Part shown: piece by piece, positions 30,749-42,368 of the stretch | Position numbering within the stretch: the stretch's first letter is position 1 | How the letters are laid out: every line of letters starts with the position of its first letter | Origin: Phymatolithon calcareum | Taxonomy: Eukaryota > Rhodophyta > Florideophyceae > Hapalidiales | DNA: 64,000 bases | Reading direction: 5' to 3' | Assembly (NCBI GenBank): GCA_977006965.1 | Contig: OZ345352.1 | Span: 4,154,001-4,218,000 of the forward strand | Notes under the pieces: model-generated | Databases searched by the model: none | Told to the model about the DNA's origin: nothing | What the model saw: only the letters and a program-made list of their open reading frames with translations | Made by a program: the position numbers and the translations under genes

Positions 30749-31342
30749 GGGGAGCTGTAGACCAAACCGTTCCCTAACAGATTTCAGCGAAGTATGTTTT
30801 TTCGCTTATTTTCTGGCTGCCGCCTTACTGTAAGGAAAAAATTAAAAATTTATATAGTACTATTCCGTGCTGTGATAAACATCGCAGACAGATTAGTTTT
30901 TAAAAATTCTGAAGAACCTAGGAGTTCCTTTTCTGTAAGTCACTGCAATGCGCTTTTCACAATGCCTACATACACAAATCCTAATGTGATTGGCTCCAGA
31001 TTTCATTTCCCTGCAATGATTTTGAAAAAGGGCCCAAAAATGATGCAATACGAAACGATGTCCAAATCCGGAAGCAATTGCCTGCAGTGTTCAGTGCTTA
31101 CTTCCGCACTTTGTAAACGTAGTATGATTCAACATCAAATATTCAAATTCGCTCAACTTTGAATTCCGTTTTCGCGCAAACCCTTAACAGCGTGACAGAA
31201 ATTAATCGTAATTCATATTTCCTGTGTCCGCATCCTAAACCTAATACCAGAAATGAATTCAGCACGAAAATCTGGCCCAGAAAACTTAAGAAGATCTGAT
31301 TTCTATTTTTAACTTAGGGAACGGTTTGGTCTACAGCTCTCC
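30749..31342. mobile_element. Non-coding element with terminal inverted repeats, 594 bp
   Basis: Ends are inverted copies over about 29 bp: GGGGAGCTGTAGACC then AAACCGTTCCCTAA on the left, GGAGAGCTGTAGACC then the same on the right. AACTG borders both sides. The interior is AT-rich without ORFs. Superfamily unknown. Confidence 0.7.
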
Positions 31343-31503
31343 AACTGTGGCCAAAACAAGAAGTCATCTGGTCCCTTTCCTGCCGACTGCACGTGACGCA
31401 GTACAGTGGAAAATTTTCGAGGAAGCTCGCTACAAGGACCAAAAAAGTGGGTAAAGTTCGCTAAATCAGCCCCGCCAAAACTACTAGCTGATATGATATG
31501 GAC

Positions 31504-31929
31504 CAGTTCACCAGGGCTACTAGCAAGTAGATTTTTATTGATTGCTAGATACAGTGCAATTCGATTTGCAAGTAGCAGTCCCGGCGATTGTCTGCAAGTT
31601 GTATTGCAAGTTGATAGCCTGCATTTATGACATGGGCCACGTCACGAAGCGCTGTATCCACACGTGGACTGAACGCCACGTCAGTACTGTAAACACTTGA
31701 ATTGGTGCTCTACGTTTGTGACTATGATGGATTCGGCATAATACGTACCGAGATGGTACAGTATAAATTAGAGAGTGCATGACATGCACTACATTGTGTC
31801 CGCTCAACACAGTCAAACATTTTGCAATTCGTATTGCAAGTAGGCGGGTTTTTTGCAGTCCCACTCCAGTACAAGTAGATTGCAGTATACTGCAAGTCCA
31901 GTATACTGGATAGGACCCCTGCAGTTCAC
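31504..31929. repeat. 8-bp target duplication (CAGTTCAC) of the hAT MITE
   Basis: CAGTTCAC at 31504-31511 and 31922-31929. Confidence 0.85.
31512..31921. mobile_element. Non-autonomous hAT element (MITE), 410 bp
   Basis: Starts CAGGGCTACTAGC and ends, inverted, CAGGGGTCCTATCC. The 8-bp duplication is the hAT length. TTGCAAGT and TATTGCAA words are repeated near both ends, as in the coding hAT copies of the window, and are probably transposase binding sites. No ORF. Confidence 0.8.
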
Positions 31930-32218
31930 CCTAGATACAAACCCGCGAGGCCAATACAGAAGCTGCTTGTGGAGCCGGAGGTCATCGAAAGTGGTACGCT
32001 GAGCTGTGTTGTTCGCAGCGAAGTGACACCGTTCGACGTGGCAGTTAACAGCGACTGTCGCGGTACATGCTCTTGACTCCACTTCGAACAGTACCGTCGG
32101 ACATGTAGCCACGTTACCGCTGCAATTTTGTACGCTTCTAGACGCTTGGTGCAGCATCGGGTTGCGTTCGACCCGTGGAACAAGCACTGCTTCGGGGACA
32201 TATGGCTGTTGAGAACGT
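31930..32218. other. Unrecognised sequence split by the two hAT insertions
   Basis: Removing 31512-31921 and 32227-34458 joins 31503, 31930-32218 and 34467 onward. Both strands then have open stretches: plus RRTCSHVTAAILYASRR through WNKHCFGDIWLLRTWAKQ; minus TAQRTTFDDLRLHKQLLYW. I cannot tell which, if either, was a gene. Confidence 0.35.
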
Positions 32219-32947
32219 GGGCCAAGCAGGGGTTGCGCCAATTCCATTGCTATCAATTTAATTGCAATTTTTCCCAATTCCACCCAAATTGGCTCTTCGA
32301 ACTGAATTTCAATTCGAATTGGTCGCACCTAATACTGAGGATCGTAGTAGATGAACATTGGACCAGGGGAATGTTATGGGGGGAGATGGGGGGCGGGTAA
32401 AGCAGAATGTTGAGGGAATCAACGTACTCACCTCATGTTCAGTACGTGGTCTTTGTTTTAATGATACCCAGAGTACGTAGATGAACATTAGACAGAGCAC
32501 ATTAATCGGATGCAAGAATCAACGTACTCACCTTATGTTCAGTACGTGGTCTTTGTTCTAGTAATACCCAGAGTACGTTCTGTATGCCATCAAAAAATCT
32601 ATGAGACTTGGGCCATGGTTACTTCTTGCTATGTTAAATAAAGACGAGATTGAGCCGTCGGACTCCAAACAGTTTCAACAATGGGCCTATTCATGTGCTA
32701 TCATATACTCAGCTGTATCGATCAATTTTCCAGCCAGATACAGAACAACAGCTTGAATGTCTTTAGCTACGATTAGAGTCCAGCAGTCACGATGGTTCAA
32801 CCTCAAGTATAAAAGGGATATCATTAGATCTCTTGATTTGAAACCTATCAGCCTTCTCCGAAATTCTCACGCATTCCGCTTAACAGTCGAGTCCAACCCA
32901 CCTATCAGACCTCTTTCAAGGTTCCAGCACATTCCGCTCTACTAGCG

Positions 32948-33987
32948 ATGACATTACCTTCACCGAAACCAAAGCCGAAACAAGTTGTGCAGCTGCTTAT
33001 GAAGCTCATTCGAGAACACACCCGTGATATTCACTCGCGTTAAGAACGCCAACCTCGACGGAATGTGCCATTTTGCGTCTTTCTCTGCTCAAGCGGTGAT
33101 CAGTGTACTGGAGGAAGTGAGTTTTTCTTCGAAAAGTGTACTGGGTTCCCCAACCCGTACAACCATCTCAAGCATTGCATTGGAGGTGGAAGCGAAGAAC
33201 ATTTTCTAGAGATATACCGAGCCGTTCTTGCCGAGAATTTGAGATCCGGGTCGTCGTTATAGTTCAATCGTCAATGGTGATGAAACTCACGGAACGTGAA
33301 AAGGCGATGAGCAGCTATCTTCGGTTCATCATTTTCAAGTCTCTACCATTTGGATTTGCAGAGGACCGCGAAGTTCGTGCATTCTCCAAATATGACGCTG
33401 TGTTCTGCCATGATACTTTCAAGAAGGTGCTTTTCTCGATTGTCAAGCTGGTTGAGCGCAAAATATCGGATGAGATGAAGCAGACGCGTGGGGCTCTAAT
33501 GCATGACGCATGGACTCATAACGGGGTCCACTACGTCGGTTTGTTTGCGTCGTACTGCCGCAAGGTCAAGGTTCTAGTGAATGGCAATTTGGTCGAAGAA
33601 GATGTTCCAGTTCTACCGCTCATCACCGTAAGCCCTATGGGTGAAGCATCGGAAGCAGCTAATGATTCTGGTACTACGGCTACGTCAGAGGTTACCAAGT
33701 TCACTGTCGAAGCGTATGTTCGATTCTTTGAAGACATTATGCACGATGTCTACAAAATCGACGTGCATGAATGGACTACTTGCCTGACAGCCGACAATTG
33801 CAGCATTAACAAACTCATTGCCAAACTGATGGAGATTCCGAACGTGGGCTGTGCTAGCCAAAAGTTACACTTCGAAGTACGTCGTATGATTGAGAAAGAC
33901 AGGACGCTGTCGACCACTATCGAGTCTGTGCATAATATGATGAGAAACTGCCGGATGAGACTAAAGACGAACGGAACTAGATGCTAA
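32948..33987 (+). pseudogene. hAT transposase, N-terminal BED finger and catalytic region
   Basis: The ATG at 32948 (MTLPSPKPKPKQVVQLL) fits the starts of the two other copies. A TAA interrupts DIHSR-ERQPRR. The BED-type zinc finger follows (C at FLC, DQC, then NPYNHLKHC). After a frame change the catalytic part reads REKAMSSYLRFIIFKSLP, MHDAWTHNGVHYVGLFA (first catalytic Asp region) and TADNCSINKLIAKLM. It stops at 33987. Confidence 0.85.
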
Positions 33988-33994
33988 GATTGAT

Positions 33995-34273
33995 GTGCAC
34001 GAACCGATGAGTATGGCCGACAGACTAAAGAAACGGAAGAAGAACACCGGAAGCGCGGGATCGAAGGAAGACATTAACACCCAATTTATACTGGGGTCTG
34101 TTGCTGAGGTGGAGCGACTTTTGTCTATGGCGAAGTATATTCTACTAGACCATAGGAAGGGAACATCTCCTATTGTCTTTGAGGCGATTCTTTTTCTGAA
34201 AGTTAACCGCTCCTACTGGGATGAGCAATCAGTGAAGCAGGCTATGTCTATAGCTGTCAACCAACGTGTCTAG
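33995..34273 (+). pseudogene. hAT transposase C-terminal dimerisation part
   Basis: FILGSVAEVERLLSMAKYIL, then SPIVFEAILFLKVNRSYWD, is the hAT dimerisation motif. Compared with the copy at 53280-55707 about 180 residues between NMMRNC and MADRLKKRK are absent, including the conserved TRW segment, so this copy carries an internal deletion. Confidence 0.8.
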
Positions 34274-34466
34274 AGGGCTATAGAAGAAGATGAAGATTAC
34301 ATGCAGCTAGGTGAACTTGCTTGAATAAAGTATTGATGTCTATATTGTGGGAAGCCTTCAAATTGCAATGCGAATTGCTGCAAACAAAACTGAGCAATTA
34401 AATTGATAGATTTCACCCGGGACTGCAATCGCAAACAATTGAATTGGCGCAACCCCTGGGGCCAAG

Positions 34467-34799
34467 CAACACGAGAGCAGTATCACGCGTGCTGCAGTCG
34501 CTGGTGACCACCAATTGCCGAATGATTTGGTGTCGTCTTTTCTTGTCGCTAAGCCAGCCACAAGCGCAAGAAGCCCTACTTGCCGTCCGAAATGAGGACC
34601 CGTCACTGCTTCTCTTGAGGAAACACCGGTCACTTCTCACAGACAATCGGTAGGCCGAACATCCCCAACATTGTTGAAGCGAAGTGAAAAAACATCGACA
34701 ATGCGGCTAAGTCCATGATCATCGATCTCACCGCCTGCGATTACGGAGATGCTACTTGCGGCGAGGCGCTAAAGCAGAGTAGCACAGGAAACGATTTTT
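34467..34799. other. Continuation of the unrecognised hAT target
   Basis: Nothing assignable. Confidence 0.3.
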
Positions 34800-34960
34800 A
34801 CTTTTATTAACAAGTTTGCCCACAGTCATACAAATATACCGGCAAGGCCTCCTCAGGTGAAAGTGTGGCTCTTCTCCTATGTCTGGCATTCTCTGAGTAC
34901 CTAGCATGTCCTCGACAATATAGTTTACTTTTTTAAATAAAATTCAAGTTTATTTAGCAA
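34800..34960 (-). mobile_element. LINE 3'-end fragment
   Basis: In the minus sense AATAAACTTGAATTTTATTT and a GAGGAGGCCTTGCCGGTATA-type 3' region, like the family B and D ends elsewhere. Confidence 0.5.
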
Positions 34961-34969
34961 AGAATCCAT

Positions 34970-35600
34970 GTTTTAAATGCACTCAAGACTTCACTGTGAG
35001 TAACAGGGCAGCTTCTCAATTACTTCTAACTTACCGCATTATATTTTCCTAACGTATGAGAGTTCGAGTTAGTCTTTTGCATTCATATTCAGTCTCTTTG
35101 TCCATCATCGTAGACCCGAGTATGCGTTGGAGTGCAATAAGCTCAATTTCTGCACCGGGTCCGAAATTCTCACCGACGATTGATTTCCTCCACAACGGAG
35201 TTCTGTTAAAAATCAGTCTTAGGCATCTTAGCCCTGTCGTTGTGTCCCTTATTTGTAACACACCTGGCAACTTCTTATGATCGTTTATCAGGATTTTGAC
35301 TGAGCGATCCTCTTCGCATTTTTGCAACACTTGGATTGCATTTCTAATCGCCGCTTCTTTGACACTTTACCTTCTTCTACTTGTTTCAATGCTTTGCTGA
35401 GGTGCTTCTCGTTCCTGAGATAGATAATGTCCTTCGATAGTTCTGCCATATCCTCCTGTCTTCCTCAGTATTCTTCTGCCAGTTCCACGTACGTTTATCG
35501 TTTTAACAGGCTTAAATCAAACCTTTCCGCTTGGTGAGTCCTCCTCACCTCCGGACTATCTAGCCGACAGAGCACTCTCATTCGATTCCCCTCCCAGTCT
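34970..35600 (-). pseudogene. LINE ORF2 C-terminal fragment
   Basis: The minus frames give NRMRVLCRLDSPEVRRTHQA, then LRLIFNRTPLWRKSIVG and TEYECKRLTRTLI, matching the C-terminal region of LINE-A (12656-14157). Ends with the GCTGCCCTGTTACTCA 3' motif. Confidence 0.75.
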
Positions 35601-35639
35601 AGAAGATTAATCAGTATGCGAAACTAGATTGATAAGAAA

Positions 35640-36517
35640 CAAAGGATCTCGGACAAGGAGCAGATGAGAGGTCTCATTGAAGACTTGAAAAACTGCACAT
35701 CCGTCGAAAAATTGGAGAGTATCTTCAAGGAAATAGTTGACCTTGAAGGGAAGCCATGTCAAGTCTCAAAAGTCCAAAAAGTTTCCCGCAGGTACAGCAA
35801 GGAGCTTCCCGCGATTATCGAAAGCCTCGAAAAGTGGAAAACCTCAAGACATCTGCAAAAGACATATAAGAAACTTGTTAAAACATGGTGTAAGCCTTGG
35901 AGAACAGGTAAGCGTATTCCGGCATGTTAAAAATCATTCTGGAGCAACGAGCTCGACAAACTGGCTTTGAGACGAAAGAAACTCTACAGAAGAGCCAGAA
36001 GGACCCAAAGACCAAAAGACTGGGGACGATACCACGAGTGTAAGTACCAAATAAGGACAAAGGTAGACAAGCGGAAGAATGAGCAGTATCAAGAGTATAT
36101 CTCTGAGCTCGAGGAGAAGGACGGACAAACTGCCCTGAAACAGCTAGCCAGGATGCAGAAGAAAATCAGAAGACGAACGGCAAGAAATAAGATGACCGGA
36201 AGACCAATGAACTGTACCAGATTCGCTGCCCACATATCGAAAACATGCCATAGTCCCGAAAAGTGGCAACCTGGGCTAAGCAAGCTCACATGTCCTGAAG
36301 ACATGAGAGATGCAATAGAAGCAGCCATTCAGAGATCGCCAACTAGCAAGGCACCCGGCCTGGACGAAGATAAGGCAGAGATGCTGAAAGTCAATACATC
36401 TCTGAATGCAGACGTTCTCACGGCCTTGTGGAGAGCCTGTGGGAGGTGTGGAGACTTGTCCCTCCATTGACAGAAAGCACTCCTCGTTCCGATACACAAG
36501 AATGGGAAACACGGGAA
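35640..36517 (+). pseudogene. LINE ORF2 fragment, linker and first RT blocks
   Basis: Basic linker (NELDKLALRRKKLYRRAR), FAAHISKTCHSPEKW, and the RT start RSPTSKAPGLDEDKAEMLKV then LWRACGR. A distinct LINE lineage from LINE-A. It is cut at 36517, where the 3' end of a minus-strand LINE begins. Confidence 0.7.
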
Positions 36518-38940
36518 TATATGTTGATTTATTTTAAAAGCTCCCAAAGCCTCAAATTGAGTAACAGGGCAGCTTCTCACTGTATTCCATACTTATCTCT
36601 CTACGCTCCTTCTAATATCTCCTTAATTCGAATTTATCTCTCTGTGAGGGCCCGAGTAAGTCTTTTGCATTCATATTCCTTTTCTTGGTCCATCTTCATA
36701 GACCGTAGTATACGTTGCAACACAATAAGCTCCACCACAGCACCAGTCCCAAAGTATATCGCCATAATGGATTTTTTCCACAAAGGAACTCTGTTGAAAA
36801 TGACTCTCAGGCATCTCAACCTCGCAGTTCTGTCCCTTATATATAGCACTCTTGGTAGGTCGTTCGGTACGCCGATCGGGATTTTAATTGTCCGACCCTC
36901 TTATTCCAACGACCAGACTTTGACTGTTGATTGTAGCCGTCACTTTTTTGACACCATACCTTCTTCCGCTTGTATCAGAGCTTCTTTAACGTGTTCCTCT
37001 TCCACGAGATACCCAATGTCCTTTGCTACGTCTTCCAGACCATCTTTTTTTCCCTGGTATTCTTCTGAAAGCTCTAGAAACTTCCTCCGTCTTACCAAGC
37101 TTAAGGTTAACGTTTCAGCCTGGTGCATTCTCCTCATCTGTGGCATTTTCTCCTTTCGATACTCGGCATATTTTCCAAAAACGTATCAGTAGAAAAGACC
37201 TTCTGCTGCTTCAATTGCCGATAGCAGTCATTTCGTGATCGGTGTCAGGTGAATAGCATACTCCCTTTTGGGGAGAATCAACGACTTGAAAATCCTGATG
37301 CACGTGGTTGGTTGGAGTCCTCTGACGTTCAAGCCAATTTGGCGGAGTTTGTGTATGCATCCCATCACATTCCGAACTCTTGAGATTGCTGTATCGTCGG
37401 CGCCTCCGTTGTTCTTCATACTGATACCGAGGTAGAACAGTCTCCAGGCCTGGTGCAGCTCTTTTCCTGCGAGGAAGAATTTCTTCTTTGGAAGTCCTTT
37501 GTACTTAAGGACCTCGCTCTTTCCTGGCTTCGTGTTCCATTTCATGGAGTTCTCGGCTGCCCACTTCGTAGCTATGTCCAATAGTTTTTGCAATCCTTTT
37601 GCATTCTTTGCCTTAAGAAGAACGTCATCCGCAAATAGCTGCGCTGGATGGTCAGACACTGTTCTTGTTACTTGGGCGACAGCTTCGTCGAACGTATCCA
37701 TGAATATGTTACACAGGCACGGGCTACGCGGGGACCCCTGCGGAAAACCTCGGTCGATAATGCACTATGTTTTCGTTTCATCTCCTGCCGACGTGATCCA
37801 CGACGGTTTCATCAGGTAAGATACCATCTTTTGTATGTGCACCGGCAAGTTTTCCTTCAGTCGCTCGAGGAGGATATCCCTCGGGACGCTGTCATACGCT
37901 GCTGAAAAGTCAAGTACAGCAACGAATGGGTGATCATTTTGCATAGTACTCTTTGCGCGAAGTACGGCCAAATATGTGCTCTTGTCTCTCCGAAAACCCA
38001 GTTGTGCTCTGCTCAACCGGTAGTGCTCCCTTATGTATGAGTCTAGAGCGGAATCGATTATCTTCCTGACCTGACTCAGTAGAGAGATAGGCCTGTAGTT
38101 GGCCGCAATGTGTTCTGGACCTTTCTTGTAGAGGGGAATAAGTGTTGCTTGCCACCATTGTCGTGGGAGACACTTCAGTCGCCCGCATGTCTCGCACATG
38201 CAGCATCTCAACGGCTATCCGGTCTGGGCCGACTGCTTTCCTCTTGCCGCCCTATTGAAAGCTCTTCGAAGATGTCTTCTCATTACTCTGTTAACTGTAA
38301 ACCTCTCAAGATTCACGTTCCAGTCCTTCTCGGCTTTGCACACACTCGAGATGTACGCGGAAAACTTGCTCGGGTGCACTGGGGCTCCTAAAGCCCGGTT
38401 CTTACCAGTTCTTCGCTCTTTGGTTTTCATGACCCTGCTCGCGACGTTTGCAGCCTCGCTGGGGCCCATCTTCTCGATTCCCTCTAGAAATGACTCAAAT
38501 TGATCCTCCTTCGATTTCAGTACCTTTTTCTTGATCAACGCTTTGACATTTTTAAGCTCTACCCTGTCAGCTTGTAGACCCGTCCTTTTAACTCTTTTGT
38601 AAAGCCGTGTTATTTTCTTGGCTAATTGATCGAGCTCTCTATTCCAGAAAGTCTTATATCGTCCCGACCTGGGCTTGTTGGATGTCCAGGGCTTTGCTAT
38701 CTTAGCACAGAGAACATCGTACCATGCATTGAGTTCGTCTTCCTTGTTACAAGCGCGCAGTCGTTCTATCATATCTGCGGCCCATGTTGATATTTCCGAA
38801 CTGGCTTTCGCCGCTCGTTCTGGACACTTCCTTGCTACTCTGGATACAAACTTTTCTCTCTGCTCCGCAACGATTTTGTGGTTCAGGAATCGCATTCGTA
38901 CCGGTAAGTGCTCGGTATTTCCTTCAGTAATGCCCAGGTA
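36518..38940 (-). pseudogene. LINE ORF2, endonuclease C-part to 3' end
   Basis: The minus frames in order: EGNTEHLPVRMRFL, WNRELDQLAKKITRLYK, MGPSEAANVASRVMK, LIPLYKKGPEHIAANYRPIS, VLDFSAAYDSVPRDILLERL, RVPLWKKS and TEYECKRLT-type end. About four frame changes. The 3' end is AAAGCTCCCAAAGCCTCAAA in plus sense at 36535-36555. Its 5' end fuses to a second LINE inside a motif, see 38941. Confidence 0.8.
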
Positions 38941-39422
38941 GGAAAGTCTCCACGCTTGGTGTAGCTCTTTTCTTTCAAGCATGAACTTTGCTTAGGTAGT
39001 CTATTGTACTTAAGCATTTCGCTCTTTCCTGGCTTTGTGTTCCATGTCGTAGAATTTTCGTCTGCCCACTCCGTGGCTATGTCCAGTAGCCTTCGTAATC
39101 CTTCCGCATTCTTGGCATGTAGAAGCACATCGTCCGCAAATATCTGAACTGGCTGCTCGGAGACAGTTCGCGTAACTTTTCCAGTGGCTTCGGCAAACTT
39201 ATCCATGAATATGTTATAAAAGCACGGGCTTAATAGGGACCCTTGTGGAACACCTCTGTCGATAATGCAGCATGTTTTTGATTCGCCCCCTGCGGATATG
39301 ATCCGCGACGGCTTCAGTGAGTAGGCTAACATCCTAGTAATGTGCATCGGCAGTTTGGTAGTCAAACGCTCCATGAGGATGTCCCTTGGGACACTATCAT
39401 AGGCTGCAGATATGTCTAGGAC
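38941..39422 (-). pseudogene. LINE RT core, 3' side of the hAT insertion, fused to the next copy
   Basis: RT motifs VLDISAAYDSVPRDIL, GVPQGSLLSPCFYNIF and IFADDVLLHAK, then QAWRLSYLGIT, and at that point endonuclease C-terminal sequence (EGNTEHLP) of another copy follows in the same frame. Confidence 0.75.
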
Positions 39423-40700
39423 AGGGATGAGTTCAATATAATTGGTATTTATTGGACATCAAAGCGCAATTCGCAATACAATACGAATTGCAAGAGCAAG
39501 TAGCAATTCTGGTAGCAATTCTGGTAGCAATTCCAGATAATATTCTAGTTTGCAGCTCGCTCACGAGATGCCTCTCTCATTGCTTGTCTTACCAAATTCA
39601 AGTCCCAATACGACTTGTTGACCTTCAAGAAAACCAAGGATTCGAACAACATCGGAGTTAGTCGGTTGCGATTGTCCGACAAAATATTCTTGCATACTGA
39701 CCATAATCGCTCCACTTCCGCCGCAGAGCCCAGTATAAACGAGCAATCTTGATACGATTGTCTCCACTTCGTTCTACGACGCTTTCTAGCGGCAATTTGT
39801 TCCGCCATAGTTGTTCCATACTCAGTTTCAGCTGGCAGCATCGACTTTAAAACGACGAGCTTGACATACGAGCACATAGCTCGTTCGCGAGATGTGGCCG
39901 TGAACGAAACCGTAGGCAACTCATTGGCTCCAAATTGGCTCTTCTCTTTCCTGCGCTGGAAAAAACAATCAAGCAAGTGCTGCTCATCGCCGTCGGATAT
40001 GCAGTTCTTGAGATGCTTGTAGGGGTTTGTAAAACCAGAGTTGCGCTCAAACACAATGTCACCTCCAGAAGTGCAATTTTCTCCACGTGGGCACGCAAAT
40101 ACGCTATGCGGCACATTCCGACGGATTCGATTCCCGCGCTTGCAATGAATGTCGCGATTTGTGTCCGGCTTGGAAACCATAAGCATCTTCACAACGTCAC
40201 GAGGGGAAGGTTTGGGGGCCATAGTGATTGTGTCTTGCACCTTGTATTGAACTGTTACTTCTTCCCTTTTACTGATGGATCTAGCTTGATACTTATACTG
40301 CCAGGCGTAAGGGCGCCCGCCTTGCGTGGGGCGTAGCACATACAGTTCGCCTGGCAGAGGTTGCTCACGAGGTCACACAACTTGTGTCTCGCTACAACCT
40401 GTGTCTCGATACAGCTTGTGTCTCTATGCAACTTGTGTCTCGATACAACTTGTGTAGGCGTTGTGGGTTTAGCACCTTGCCAACAGTGTGGTACAAGGAA
40501 GTAAAATTCACGCCGACGGTACTGTTTTGCAAATCCTGGTTGAATCTTCGACACGTAGCCATACAATATCCAATGTCTGACGTTTACAATTTTCGTAGCT
40601 GCAATACGTAATTGCAGATAATGAGGTCGATTCAATACCGTATTGCAATATCGTATTGCAGTACGTATTGCAATCAATAAACTGCGACTCATCCCTAGAC
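39423..40700 (-). mobile_element. Internally deleted hAT transposon, about 1.28 kb
   Basis: Short inverted ends AGGGATGAGT, subterminal CGTATTGCAAT-type repeats on both sides, and a minus-strand ORF. It sits in a LINE RT between MRSGRP and VLDISAAYD. An 18-bp tandem repeat (CTTGTGTCTCGATACAA and variants, about 4.5 copies) lies at 40379-40460. Confidence 0.85.
39545..40222 (-). CDS. hAT-derived protein with BED finger and dimerisation domain, no catalytic core
   Basis: The ATG at 40222 (MAPKPSPRDVVKML) matches the starts of the other copies; the frame is open for 225 residues. The BED finger is intact (C at FAC and ENC, NPYKHLKNC). KLVVLKSMLPAETEYGTTM then jumps to AARKRRRTKWRQSYQDCSFI, with FILGSAAEVERLWSVCKNI and FLKVNKSYWD of the dimerisation domain. 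About 450 residues with all catalytic residues are missing, cleanly in frame. The product could bind the element ends and pair with active transposase, that is, act as a repressor; this is inference. Confidence 0.75.
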   Translation of the reverse strand: MAPKPSPRDVVKMLMVSKPDTNRDIHCKRGNRIRRNVPHSVFACPRGENCTSGGDIVFERNSGFTNPYKHLKNCISDGDEQHLLDCFFQRRKEKSQFGANELPTVSFTATSRERAMCSYVKLVVLKSMLPAETEYGTTMAEQIAARKRRRTKWRQSYQDCSFILGSAAEVERLWSVCKNILSDNRNRLTPMLFESLVFLKVNKSYWDLNLVRQAMREASRERAAN

Positions 40701-41560
40701 TCTAGGACGCCCACTTCTCATAGTATTGTTTGCCCGGAGTATGGCCAGATACGTGCCGTTATCCCTCCGGAAACCAATTTGTGCCTTGTTGAAGCGGTAG
40801 TGATCTCTAATGTAAGAGTCGAATGCTGAGTCGACAATCTTCCTGGCTTGGCTTAGTAAGGAAATGGTTCAGTAGTTTGCCGCAATCTGCGCTGGTCCTT
40901 TCTTGTATAAGGGAATAAGTGTTTCTTGTCTCTATTGGCGTGGGGGGCATTTCAGTCGGCCGCATGTCTCCAATATAGCCAATATCAGGTCGAAGCATAC
41001 TTCCTTGTTAGCATGAAGCATCTCAACCGCTATGCCGTCTGGACCAACCGCCTTCCCTTTCGGGGACCTATTGAAAGCTCTTTGCAGATGCCTACTCATT
41101 GCTCTGTTTACCGTAAATTCTTCTAGTTTCACATTCCAGTCCTTTTCTGCTTTGCATGCAGTTGAGATGTAGGTCGAGAATTTGTTTGGATGCACGTGAG
41201 CTCCTGCTGCTCTATTTTTCCCATTTCTTCTGTCCTTGCATTTCATGATCGATCTGGTGACATTTGCCGCCTCCGGGCGGCCCTTCTCTTCAATTTCTTT
41301 TACAAATGACACGAATTTTTCGATTTCCGTATCTTTTTCTTGAGGCGCACTTTAGTGGCTTTTAGCTCTTTTTCGTCGTCTTCAAGACCAGATTTTTTGC
41401 CTTTTCGTACAGCTGTGCTCTTTTTTCGCCAGCAAATCAAGTTCCTAGTTCCAGAAACTTTTATAACGCCTCGGTCTTTGTTTTTCTGATATCCATGGAT
41501 TAATGAGCTTGGCGCGAAATATTTCGTACCAGGCATTCAGGTCATCCGAGCTCTGGCGAG
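40701..41560 (-). pseudogene. LINE ORF2 upstream of the hAT insertion
   Basis: LNAWYEIF-like linker, KEIEEKGRPEAANVTRSIMK, HPNKFSTYISTACKAEKDWN and SPKGKAVGPDGIAVEMLHAN. Continues across the hAT element into 38941-39422. Several frame changes. Confidence 0.75.
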
Positions 41561-42333
41561 AAAGAGCTCACCTCTAAGATGAAGTAGGCAATCGATAGAT
41601 CGGAAAGTTCCGAAGCCATTGGCACCATTTTATTTTCTATGGAGTAAATAACGGATTTGATAATTTTCGAGCCCCGTTTTACTAAGCCCATTTTGTCCCG
41701 GCTGTTATATGCATTCTTAGCAACTTCCGACGATATGGGCAAAGCCTCCTCAGGGGGAAAATGTAAGTTTTATATTAGAAGCCATCAACGCCAGAGTCGC
41801 CGACACAAGAGCAGCTTCCCATATACTACTTTCGCATTGTCTAAAAATATCCCATCACACTATCATTTCTTCCGTCATTATTTTTTCTCTAATTCTAATA
41901 GTCTGTCCATCGCCTGCATTATTTCGCCCTCGGTCTCTCCGTTGAGTTGCGGTCGTGTGAGTTTTCGCTGTAGGGTCTCAAGGCTCTTCCCAGCAACCTC
42001 GCCGAAGTGTTCCACATGGGAAGCGGGATTTCGTGGGGGGAAGCGTCCGAAGAACCATTTCACTGCCAGCATTCTGAGCTTTCGCGTTTTGAGTGACACA
42101 GTCGGGGTGGCGCGCTCTTTCCTGTCCACTGGGATTTTTCGATTCAATCCATCCTCTGGTCGGCCCCAGGCTTCACTAAGACGCAGTTTCTCTTCCTTGG
42201 GCGTCACCTTCCTTTGCTCCGCCCGGTCGATCTGCTCGCTTAACAGATCGTGATGTTTCATGCGGGAAATATCCCTTTCTGCGTAGCGAAGGTCTTCGGC
42301 TTTGCCTTCGTCGTTTGGCTTTTTCTCGATTTC
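41561..42333 (-). pseudogene. LINE (family D) C-terminus and 3' region
   Basis: The minus frame EEIEKKPNDEGKAEDLRYAE through KVTPKEEKLRLSEAWGRPED and FFGRFPPRNPASHVEHFGEV is nearly the same as the plus LINE at 60600-61068. The other half of the gene is at 46554-47530 across the intact LINE. The 3' untranslated part extends to about 41735. Confidence 0.85.
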
Positions 42334-42368
42334 TTCTTTCTTCTTTATTGCGGAAAGATTGCTCACAC

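Larger units (their letters stand above)
32227..34458 (+). mobile_element. hAT transposon, 2232 bp, internally decayed
   Basis: Terminal inverted repeats CAGGGGTTGCGCCAATTC on both ends and an 8-bp duplication. A-T-rich subterminal zones contain ATTGCAAT-type words. Coding parts are plus strand and broken; see the two fragments. Confidence 0.92.
32219..34466. repeat. 8-bp target duplication (GGGCCAAG) of a hAT element
   Basis: GGGCCAAG at 32219-32226 and 34459-34466. Confidence 0.9.
39415..40708. repeat. 8-bp target duplication (TCTAGGAC) of the deleted hAT element
   Basis: TCTAGGAC at 39415-39422 and 40701-40708. On the right four extra bases (AGAC) stand between the repeat end and the duplication. 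Confidence 0.7.

Noticed and set aside
31813-32328. Minus ORF of 171 codons
   Set aside because: It runs across two hAT element boundaries, so it cannot be an ancestral gene in this form.
36428-37192. Plus ORF of 254 codons
   Set aside because: Opposite strand of the LINE C-terminal region, beginning across a LINE junction.
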